From: Treponema sp.
Lineage (GTDB): Bacteria > Spirochaetota > Spirochaetia > Treponematales > Breznakiellaceae
Reading direction: 5' to 3'
Assembly: GCA_009786715.1 (NCBI GenBank)
Contig: WQRN01000023.1
Location: forward strand, 1 to 11,763
Length of the DNA stretch: 11,763 nt
The notes under the pieces were generated by a model. The model did not search any database and had not been told where the DNA came from. It saw only the letters and a list, made by a program, of their open reading frames with translations. The translations under genes were made by a program, and so were the position numbers. Below, piece by piece: positions 1-6,100 of this stretch. Position 1 is the stretch's first letter. Each line of letters opens with the position of its first letter.

Positions 1-39
1 TTTTAAACGGTAAAAGACCGCAAAATAACGAGGCCAAAT

Positions 40-597
40 ATGGCAGAAATACAAACACAACCTAACTACCCAAAAGGCATTACCTTTGAACAGGTCTGGG
101 CTTCATTGGATAAACTTACTCAAGAGCAGAGGGAAACGTCTCAGCAAATAAAAGAAATAGGCAAGCGCCTGGGTGATTTTACTAACAGTTTTGGCGATGT
201 TGTTGAATATATGATTTCTCCCAATCTACAGGAAAAATTTCGGGATTTGGGATATGATTTTCAGGAAGCCAGTACCAAGCATAAAGTAAGGGATAAAAAA
301 AATGATTTTTCATTTGAAATTGATGTCTTTCTGCAAAATGGCGATACCGCAATGCTCGTTGAAATAAAAGCAAATTTGACAATCAGCGATATAAATAAAC
401 ATGTATTACGTCTTGAAAAAATGCGAAAGTACGCTGATTTACGAGGCGACAAACGCCGTTTTTTAGGCGCTGTTGCGGGAATTGTAATTGAAGATGAAGA
501 AAGAGAGTATGCATTAAATCAAGGATTTTTTCTTATAGAACCTACAGGAGAGAATTTTAATATTACTCTTCCAATAGGCAAACCAAAAGAATGGTAA
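40..597 (+). CDS. PD-(D/E)XK nuclease-like protein (DUF3782-type), 185 aa
   Basis: Probable small cytoplasmic protein with a PD-(D/E)XK nuclease-like fold. Residues about 18-45 are charged and helical (likely coiled coil), followed by a conserved-looking FGDVVEYM helix (51-58). The core motif is visible as D95 (in FEIDVF) and E108-x-K110 (in LVEIKA), on two predicted β-strands separated by a turn, which is the D...ExK arrangement of this superfamily. Families of this length and layout are usually annotated as DUF3782 or uncharacterised nuclease-like proteins and are often multicopy in spirochaetes and cyanobacteria; their substrates are unknown. The ATG at 40 is preceded by CGAGG at 29-33 with six bases between, an acceptable ribosome binding site. 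No signal peptide or membrane segment is seen. No partner gene is adjacent on the same strand. The fold call is fairly sure; the biological role is not known. Confidence 0.75.
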   Translation: MAEIQTQPNYPKGITFEQVWASLDKLTQEQRETSQQIKEIGKRLGDFTNSFGDVVEYMISPNLQEKFRDLGYDFQEASTKHKVRDKKNDFSFEIDVFLQNGDTAMLVEIKANLTISDINKHVLRLEKMRKYADLRGDKRRFLGAVAGIVIEDEEREYALNQGFFLIEPTGENFNITLPIGKPKEW

Positions 598-724
598 TGA
601 TATAATTAAAAATATTGACAGGTAGCCATTTACCGGTATTGGAAAACTTGAGCCGCTTACTTGTTTTTATACCCATGCGCCGGACATATATGCCTCCTGT
701 GAATTATTGAGGTATTGCATAGGT

Positions 725-753
725 TTGACAATTTGATAAATATACAGTATGTT
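725..753 (+). promoter_or_regulatory. Sigma70-like promoter candidate
   Basis: A consensus -35 box TTGACA (725-730) is followed after exactly 17 bases by TATGTT (748-753), four of six matches to the -10 consensus. Transcription would start near 760. Only the terminator at 816-852 lies downstream before the antisense gene, so this promoter would make a short RNA. The call rests on these two boxes alone. Confidence 0.35.
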
Positions 754-757
754 TATG

Positions 758-852
758 ATGTCTTCGAAAGAGGATCGCCACTGAATGAGGGAGGCGTTGT
801 ACCCCCATTTGCCAGACCCGATTTTGCCGCTGCAAGGTCGGGTTATTTTTTT
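758..852 (+). ncRNA. Candidate small RNA of about 90-95 nt
   Basis: The interval is bounded by a promoter-like site (725-753) and a strong intrinsic terminator (816-852) and contains no ORF with a start signal. A second weaker hairpin can be drawn upstream of the terminator: AATG-A-GGG pairs with CCC-C-CATT around a ten-base loop (about 784-810). The sequence does not resemble tRNA, 4.5S RNA, 6S RNA or tmRNA that I can recognise. It could instead be just the long 3' untranslated tail of the gene ending at 597. Confidence 0.25.
816..852 (+). terminator. Rho-independent terminator
   Basis: A 12-bp stem (816-827 with 832-843) closes a CGCT tetraloop and is followed by TA and a run of seven T (846-852). 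Two of the pairs (822-837 and 823-836) are U-G wobbles that exist only in plus-strand RNA; the minus-strand copy would have mismatches and no U tail. Orientation is therefore plus. It ends either transcripts from the gene at 40-597, 218 bases upstream, or a separate short RNA. Confidence 0.8.
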
Positions 853-938
853 ACTCAAGCGCCGATTATCGCTCTTAATTCATCATAAGTCCAAACATAT
901 AATTCTTTTGTTTTCTCATAAAAACAAATAAAACGCCC

Positions 939-980
939 TTCTGCAACACAAATGCCGCGGATGGTATTTGTGTTGCAGAA
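939..980. repeat. Perfect 15-bp inverted repeat just after the lipoprotein stop codon
   Basis: TTCTGCAACACAAAT (939-953) is exactly complementary to 966-980, with a 12-base spacer. It begins one base beyond the TGA (982-984) of the minus-strand lipoprotein gene. Read on the minus strand it is followed by GGGCG and a T-rich tail with interruptions, so it may be a terminator of that gene. A hairpin or cruciform at this position, immediately after a GC-rich variable-region end, is also what diversity-generating retroelements use to promote homing; the loop here is not the GRNA tetraloop known from phage examples. Confidence 0.75.
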
Positions 981-981
981 C

Positions 982-3237
982 TCAGGGGCGGAGGAGGCGG
1001 AAACCGAAGAAGAAGCTCCCGTAGTACGGATTTTCGCATTCTTGGCGGTCAACAGAACGGGCGTTCAACACCGAATTGCCCCAGCCCCCGCCGCGTACCA
1101 TGCGAAAAGACCCCGAGGACGCACCCATAGGATCAGTCTCCGCGCCTGCGGGATATGATCCGTACCAGTCCCAGCACCATTCTGACACATTACCGCTCAT
1201 GTCGTATAAGCCAAGCTCATTAGGTTTTTTTAACCCTACTTGATGTGTCATTGAATTACTGTTTTCAAAATACCACGCAACTTCATCTATATTATTACTT
1301 CCTGAATAAATATAATTATTACTAAGGTGTCCACCCTTTGCCGCGTACTCCCACTGCGCTTCTGTCGGCAGACGATAACCTGTAGAACCTGCAAGAATTA
1401 TAACCGCGTTCCATGTTGTGTTACTGCTTGTTGGTACTGTTCCCCAAACATCAGGGTCTGTACTTTCGCTTATACTGTAGGCAGGCGTTAAGCCTTCCAA
1501 AATGCTTAATCTGTTACAGAATATAATAGCTTCATACCAGCTTACCATTTCAACAGGGCGTTTGCCTTGTATTTCTCTCTCAGCAGGTTCGCGAGAAATA
1601 TTATCAACTATACCTGTCGACTCTCCATTAAAATAACTTGGATTATTTCCCATAACAGCCATGTATTGTTCCTGTGTTACCTGATGTTTACTCATAGAAA
1701 AACTTTGGGTTAATGTTACGGTGTGTATGGGATTAGCATTGCCGGAACTTCCATCACCATTTTGTCCCATCTGGAAACTTCTTGAGGTGTCTCCAATTAT
1801 TTCTTCCATGTTGGCTGCTATATCCGCGCCAACAGTTCTTACCAATACATTTACACTTTGTGTAAGCGTATTATAGTTTGTTGTATCGTTTGGTGTAAAA
1901 CTCATGCTGAACGCTTTTGTTCCGGAAATACCGGCAGAAGCAGTTGGCGTAACCCATGTAAATACACCGGTTGGTGTGCCTGTTCCGTTACCGGGAAGCG
2001 GTATATTTCCAAGAGGAAAATTTTCTATCGCTGTTAGACCTACAGGCCATACAACAACAGGATCGACTTTATTTATATTCACCGTAACTACAGGCTGTGT
2101 AAGGGAGTAGTTGCCTGAATCAGAGCCTGTTAAAGTGATTGCTGTTGTAACAGGTTTTGCGTTTCCGGCGTTTGCGTTTGTCATTGTTCCTGTAGACGGC
2201 ACAATCGCGGAAACATTGTCGCCGCCTACAACGCCAACCAATGTGCCGCCTGTAATTGCCACCGTTGTATTTTCAAAAATAAAATCGCGGTCTACTCCTG
2301 TTACGCCTGTTATTGTCAGCGTCTTGTGTTCAACATCAAGCGTATAACTCGCGGACGCGTGAGCGTAAACAGCGTCAGCGGCTTTTTCCGCTGTAATAAC
2401 CGCGCTTCCCGCCTTTTTTATCGTTACAACACCGCTGTTATTTACCGAGGCAACGTCTTCATCGTCGCTTGAATATGTGATTGCCCCTGTTCCCAGGTGT
2501 CCGGCTTTAACAGCGTTTGTAAAAGGCGCGTCTCCGTAGGTTTTAACAACAATGGGCGAACTATCGGCAAATGAAATTTCGTCTATCGTTAAATCTGTAT
2601 GCGTAAAGGTGGCTATAATTATTATTACGCTGTCAATCGCGTCTTCAGGATCAATTATATATGTTCTTGTTCCGCTTCCGGCGCTTGTTACATCATCAAT
2701 CTTTTCATTGGTGCCGCTGAAATGTAATCTGTTGTTAATTTTTCCATTATTAATAACATTGTAATTCAATGTAATTTCTTTTCCTTCAAAACCTTCTGCC
2801 GGATTCGCGGTAACTGTGTCGCCGGTTTCATCATCGCGGTAATCAATCACAATGCTGTATATAGTTTTATCTATAACTGTAACAACGGCGGAGCCGCTTT
2901 TTGTTTTATTTGCGTCAGAAACGGCTGTAACAATAATTTCAACCCCTATTGTTTCATCATCAGAAACTTTTAGTAAGCCGTCTGCGCTAATCTCTGTATC
3001 AGTGTGTATATTATCGCCTGTTATAGACCATGTAACATTCTGGTTACTGCTGTTGGCGACTGCCGCGCTAAATTGCATAACGCCGCCTGTAATAATATTA
3101 GCCGAATCGGGAGTAACGCTGACGCTAATAATATTAGGATTTTCCCTCCCCCTCTTCTCAGGGAAAAACGGATTCTCGCAAGCCGTTGTAAATAATAAAA
3201 CCAAAATAGAAAAACCAATTAATAATCTGTTCCTCAT
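982..3237 (-). CDS. Surface lipoprotein: Ig-like repeats plus C-terminal FGE-sulfatase/C-lectin-fold domain, possible DGR target
   Basis: The 751-residue protein has a lipoprotein signal peptide (hydrophobic 5-16, lipobox TTAC, lipid-modified Cys20), so it is exported and membrane anchored, probably surface exposed. A Big_2-like domain spans about 35-122, a further β-rich repeat 125-213, Big/MBG/YDG-like β-domains 217-468, then an FGE-sulfatase domain 477-751 with recognisable GYRLPTEAQWEYAAKGG (620-636), LYDMSGNVSEWCWDW (677-691), RGGGW (715-719) and the terminal GFRLLRP. The paired catalytic cysteines of true formylglycine-generating enzymes are not seen in the RGGGW region, so this is a binding scaffold rather than an enzyme. 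T. denticola TvpA, a DGR variable protein, has this fold at its C terminus. The start ATG has AGAGG seven bases upstream (minus strand). It lies 16 bases after the barrel gene, in one operon. The last ~70 codons are strikingly GC-rich against an AT-rich body. Ligand unknown. Confidence 0.85.
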   Translation of the reverse strand: MRNRLLIGFSILVLLFTTACENPFFPEKRGRENPNIISVSVTPDSANIITGGVMQFSAAVANSSNQNVTWSITGDNIHTDTEISADGLLKVSDDETIGVEIIVTAVSDANKTKSGSAVVTVIDKTIYSIVIDYRDDETGDTVTANPAEGFEGKEITLNYNVINNGKINNRLHFSGTNEKIDDVTSAGSGTRTYIIDPEDAIDSVIIIIATFTHTDLTIDEISFADSSPIVVKTYGDAPFTNAVKAGHLGTGAITYSSDDEDVASVNNSGVVTIKKAGSAVITAEKAADAVYAHASASYTLDVEHKTLTITGVTGVDRDFIFENTTVAITGGTLVGVVGGDNVSAIVPSTGTMTNANAGNAKPVTTAITLTGSDSGNYSLTQPVVTVNINKVDPVVVWPVGLTAIENFPLGNIPLPGNGTGTPTGVFTWVTPTASAGISGTKAFSMSFTPNDTTNYNTLTQSVNVLVRTVGADIAANMEEIIGDTSRSFQMGQNGDGSSGNANPIHTVTLTQSFSMSKHQVTQEQYMAVMGNNPSYFNGESTGIVDNISREPAEREIQGKRPVEMVSWYEAIIFCNRLSILEGLTPAYSISESTDPDVWGTVPTSSNTTWNAVIILAGSTGYRLPTEAQWEYAAKGGHLSNNYIYSGSNNIDEVAWYFENSNSMTHQVGLKKPNELGLYDMSGNVSEWCWDWYGSYPAGAETDPMGASSGSFRMVRGGGWGNSVLNARSVDRQECENPYYGSFFFGFRLLRP
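985..1095 (-). other. Putative DGR variable region (VR) of the lipoprotein gene
   Basis: This is the 3' end of the coding region, residues 715-751 from RGGGW to GFRLLRP. Codons at positions that vary in known C-lectin-fold VRs are mostly NNC: TAC TAC GGG AGC TTC TTC TTC just before GFRL, and AAC, GAC, TGC upstream, as expected when AAC codons of a template are altered at their adenines. The last 33 bases up to the stop codon contain no adenine on the coding strand, resembling the invariant GC-rich IMH end of VRs. My count gives 69 GC in 111 bases here against 35 in 120 at 1201-1320. The template repeat and reverse transcriptase are not in this window, and ordinary FGE-domain paralogues end similarly, so this remains a hypothesis. 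Confidence 0.4.
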
Positions 3238-3253
3238 AACACACCTCTTTTCT

Positions 3254-3764
3254 CTAAAACCTAACTCCAGCTAAAGCTCCAATACCAAACATGAAAGGAT
3301 ATCCAACCCTTCCAAACGGCTCTATAAAAAACATATCACCTAACGGCAGCCGGTATCCTGCCCGAAGCCCGCCCATAAAAAGCGGAATCACATCGTCATC
3401 TTCAAAGACAAGGTACGCGCCTGCATCAGCTTGAACAAAGAAACCTGAGTGTTTTTTTACCAAGAAAATACCAGCGGAAAAGCGCCGAAGGCTCAAGAAC
3501 AAAAATTTCAAAGAAGTTATAACTGGCAGTCACAGTGATACCGGCTGCGAAAGCGGAGGCGAAACTTACATCAAACCCTAAAACCATGCCGCCTGCGAAA
3601 TTTTCACGGGAGTTCATGTTGAACTCAGGGCCTAAGCTTATGGCTATTTTCCGGTTTTTTACAGTGTCTTCGCTTTCATCCTGTGCGAAAACGCAGACAG
3701 CCGCCGTGAATAAAATCAGTATAAAGAGAGATTTTTTAAGTTTATTGCTTATTATTGTATTCAT
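3254..3764 (-). pseudogene. Small outer-membrane β-barrel protein, frameshifted at an A7 tract
   Basis: Two overlapping minus-strand reading frames form one protein. The first starts at ATG 3762-3764, with AAAGGAAG as ribosome binding site (about 3773-3779), and carries a signal peptide (hydrophobic 13-26, likely cleavage VFA27/Q28) followed by amphipathic β-strands ending ...ALFRWYFLGKK. The second continues HSGFFVQADAGAYLV and ends with alternating aromatic/glycine strands and a C-terminal phenylalanine (GVRF), typical of outer-membrane barrels. The switch lies at T7 on the plus strand (3452-3458); deleting one base restores a single 169-residue ORF. Read as given, the product would stop after 112 residues with an unrelated tail. 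It could be a decayed gene, a phase-variable gene, or a homopolymer sequencing error. It is the first gene of the unit with the lipoprotein 16 bases downstream. Confidence 0.8.
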
Positions 3765-3876
3765 GCAAACACTTCCTTTAGCAAAAAATTTGTAATAATC
3801 GTTTCAAAGGCTGGTTAAAAATACACTATTGGTTGTATGGTATTATTTTTTTTCAATTTTGAAAAGTATATTTTAC

Positions 3877-4008
3877 GGTGTCAGTCACCCATGAAAAATA
3901 TGCAAAATTCGCAAAAAACATACAAAAGGTGTCAGTCACCTACGCTATATATAGCGTCTGTATAATTTTTTACCACGCTATTAGTAGCGTAGGTGACTGA
4001 CACCTTTT
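3877..4008. repeat. REPIN-like inverted repeat with three GGTGTCAGTCACC units
   Basis: The 13-mer GGTGTCAGTCACC occurs at 3877-3889 and 3928-3940 on the plus strand and inverted at 3992-4004. The last two are the heart of a perfect 24-bp inverted repeat (3924-3947 with 3985-4008). Each half also has its own small palindrome next to the 13-mer: a perfect 16-bp palindrome around TATA at 3942-3957 and an ACGCTA/TAGCGT stem at 3975-3990. Paired, inverted REP units with short spacers are the arrangement of REPINs/BIMEs mobilised by RAYT (IS200-like) transposases. It sits in the 299-base divergent region between the barrel gene and the cyclase gene. No transposase is in the window. Confidence 0.75.
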
Positions 4009-4063
4009 AACCTTTTCTTGAATTCCTACTATAGTAAGCCTTAAAAAGCCACGATAATATTAT

Positions 4064-6100
4064 ATGAGCGCAAAACGCAATAGGCGCGCTTTGGACAAAA
4101 TACCTTTCTCTATCGGCGCCAAGTTAATAACCATTATTACCATCATTGTAATTATTTCCCTGGGGTCGATTACCGCCCTTGTTTCGTGGCTGGTGCAGTC
4201 GGATTTGCGGATTTCGGCTGAAGATAATAATTTCGAGATGAACCGCCGCACTACAATGGAAGCGGAAACCGCCTTATCTCATATTCGATCTGTTTCAAGA
4301 ACTCTCATTCAAACAATTACGGCGTTGGGCTCGCAAAATTCGCAAATTCGGGATTCAACCGAATTTTTCTTTACGGAAAATCCCGATATCGCCGTTGTTT
4401 TTTTCATCGTTCCCGGCAGGCAGGAGCAGTTGCTCGTTAACAGCCGTTTCATTAACGCAAGAAATCTAGACGAAGATTTGGCTGCCTCATTCATTAACAG
4501 TCAAAGGGAAGCGCTCGGGCGGGCGTTGCGCGGCGAAACCGTTATCCAAAACGGCGCGCCTCATTTTGCAAGGCCCATTTTGGCTTTATTTTTCCCCTGG
4601 CAATCGGGCGGAGTCGGCGGCGTTATTTTCTCTTCAGAAGGGCTCAACAGCAATTTTGGTTTTGGAATTAACCAGTCCTACATGCTTAACAGCGACGGCG
4701 ATGTTCTTGTTCATTCAAATTTTGCGCTTGTTAAAAACGGGACCAATATTAAAAATCTGGATTTTGCGAAGGCGATTCTTAACGGTACCGAAAAAAATAA
4801 ACAGCAATTAATTAATACCGATTTTGGCGCGGTGCAGCCTCCGCCTACCCCTGTGAATCTTGGTTTTTTAACGCCTGCATGGAAAAAATACAGCTCGCAG
4901 ATTATTCCGCTGTTTAATAAATTTAAAGGCGTTTTAGTTAACGCCGGGTTAATTAAAAAAACTCAAGAGCAGGTAAAGAGCATTCGTCAGTTTGTCGCCT
5001 ACACAAAGTTAAATACCGCAGGCGCGGTTGTTGTTACCAACATTGAATATGATAAAGTTTTTGAAGGTATTGCAGCTACTACGCGCAGAAATATTTATCT
5101 GACAATCGCGGTTTTATGTATTTCGATTGTCTTTGTTTGGTTTTTCTCTAAAAGTATATCGATTCCGCTTAAATCGCTTGCTGCTGCCGCAAGAGAAATT
5201 GAAGGCGGTAAATTTGACGTTGTATTAACAACTAAAAAACGCGATGAGATCGGCGTTTTAACAAAAAGTTTCGGCAAAATGTGTTCCGCTCTGCATATCT
5301 TCGGAAGATTCACAAATAAAGAAATCGCGGTTAAAGCGATGCGCGGCGAAATTAAACCGGGCGGCTTGCCGAAACATGGAACTGTTTTCTTTTCCGATAT
5401 CCGCGAGTTCACCGCAAAGTCTGAAAATTTCGTAAAATATTTCGGCGCCGAAGCGTCTGATAAAATTGTTTTCTGGCTTAATGAATATTTTACTCAAATG
5501 ATCGAATGTGTAGAAAAAACAAACGGCGTTGTAGATAAATTTATCGGCGACGCTGTAATGGCGCACTGGGGAACCGCGTATTCAGCCGGAAGCCCGCGCA
5601 TAGATGCTTTTAACTGCGTTAAAGCCGCTCTTATGATGCGAAAATCGCTCTTTTTCCTGAACAAAGGCAGAAGGGCAGGCGATCCTGCAAGCCCGCCGAT
5701 CCGTATCGGATGCGGAATAAACACAGGCATTGTTACAGCAGGGCAGCTAGGAAGCGATATGCGCATGGAGTATACGGTTATCGGAGACGCTGTAAATCTC
5801 GCGTCGCGTATTGAAGCTTTAACAAAACCTCTTGGCGCGGATATTTTAGTTTCCGAAGATACATGGAAACTTGTTGGGGACAAATTTATTTTCGACGAGA
5901 TGCCGTCTGTTACCGTAAAAGGAAAAGCAAAACCTGTTCGTATTTTTGCCGTTGTAAATTTTGCAGGGGATACAAGAGGGCCTCAAACTATCGGCGAAGT
6001 CCGCTCTCTTCTTGGAATCGATCCGCCCGTGCTCGAAAATGTTGATGTTAACGCTGACGAGAAAAAGTATAAAATCGGCGAGGATCATGGGCACAAATGA
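4064..6100 (+). CDS. Membrane adenylate/guanylate cyclase, class III, with extracytoplasmic sensor and HAMP
   Basis: Makes a cyclic nucleotide, most likely cAMP from ATP. TM1 spans about 20-45, an extracytoplasmic sensor 46-341 (Cache/CHASE-like by layout, not assignable by eye), TM2 343-362, HAMP 362-412 and the class III catalytic domain 437-632. Catalytic residues are present: metal aspartates D445 (FFSDIREFT) and D496 (KFIGDAVMAHWG), adenine-selecting K492, T571 in EYTVIGDAVNLASR where class IIIb enzymes have threonine, N578, and transition-state R582. An active homodimer is therefore expected; class IIIb members are often bicarbonate stimulated. The acidic tail 633-678 is variable. The ATG at 4064 has no Shine-Dalgarno sequence; GATAAT (4053-4058) lies so close that a near-leaderless message is possible. 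The stop overlaps the next gene as ATGA. By position it may match T. pallidum TP0485 (from memory). Confidence 0.92.
   Translation: MSAKRNRRALDKIPFSIGAKLITIITIIVIISLGSITALVSWLVQSDLRISAEDNNFEMNRRTTMEAETALSHIRSVSRTLIQTITALGSQNSQIRDSTEFFFTENPDIAVVFFIVPGRQEQLLVNSRFINARNLDEDLAASFINSQREALGRALRGETVIQNGAPHFARPILALFFPWQSGGVGGVIFSSEGLNSNFGFGINQSYMLNSDGDVLVHSNFALVKNGTNIKNLDFAKAILNGTEKNKQQLINTDFGAVQPPPTPVNLGFLTPAWKKYSSQIIPLFNKFKGVLVNAGLIKKTQEQVKSIRQFVAYTKLNTAGAVVVTNIEYDKVFEGIAATTRRNIYLTIAVLCISIVFVWFFSKSISIPLKSLAAAAREIEGGKFDVVLTTKKRDEIGVLTKSFGKMCSALHIFGRFTNKEIAVKAMRGEIKPGGLPKHGTVFFSDIREFTAKSENFVKYFGAEASDKIVFWLNEYFTQMIECVEKTNGVVDKFIGDAVMAHWGTAYSAGSPRIDAFNCVKAALMMRKSLFFLNKGRRAGDPASPPIRIGCGINTGIVTAGQLGSDMRMEYTVIGDAVNLASRIEALTKPLGADILVSEDTWKLVGDKFIFDEMPSVTVKGKAKPVRIFAVVNFAGDTRGPQTIGEVRSLLGIDPPVLENVDVNADEKKYKIGEDHGHK

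Larger units (their letters stand above)
598..981. other. Gene-poor intergenic stretch with possible coding remnants
   Basis: No convincing full gene lies here. It holds a promoter-like site (725-753), a strong plus-strand terminator (816-852) and a perfect inverted repeat (939-980). Two minus-strand fragments look partly protein-like. One is an open stretch ending at a TGA (855-857) whose last residues read FYEKTKELYVWTYDEL followed by RAIIGA, with no start codon attributable to it. The other is a six-codon ORF (MSGAWV, 667-687) preceded by a perfect AGGAGG at 693-698 with five-base spacing. Both could be debris of decayed genes or, for the second, a leader peptide; chance is also possible. 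Confidence 0.4.

Noticed and set aside
615..643. Promoter with the TTGACA at 615-620
   Set aside because: No acceptable -10 box occurs at 16-18 bases; the second TTGACA at 725-730 has one.
982..3237. C-terminal domain as an active formylglycine-generating enzyme
   Set aside because: The cysteine pair expected after the RGGSW-like motif is absent and the protein is an exported lipoprotein with Ig-like domains; a binding role fits better.
2552..3274. Plus-strand ORFs antisense to the lipoprotein gene
   Set aside because: They have low-complexity, Ile/Val/Thr-rich translations with no start signals and mirror the repetitive Ig-like coding sequence on the other strand.
3254..3511. Independent small gene starting at the internal ATG (about 3509-3511)
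   Set aside because: It has no signal peptide or ribosome binding site and its sequence continues the upstream barrel frame exactly after a one-base correction.
3877..4008. CRISPR array or phage attachment site
   Set aside because: Only three 13-mer copies, one inverted, with uneven spacing and no cas or integrase gene; the mirrored layout fits paired REP units.
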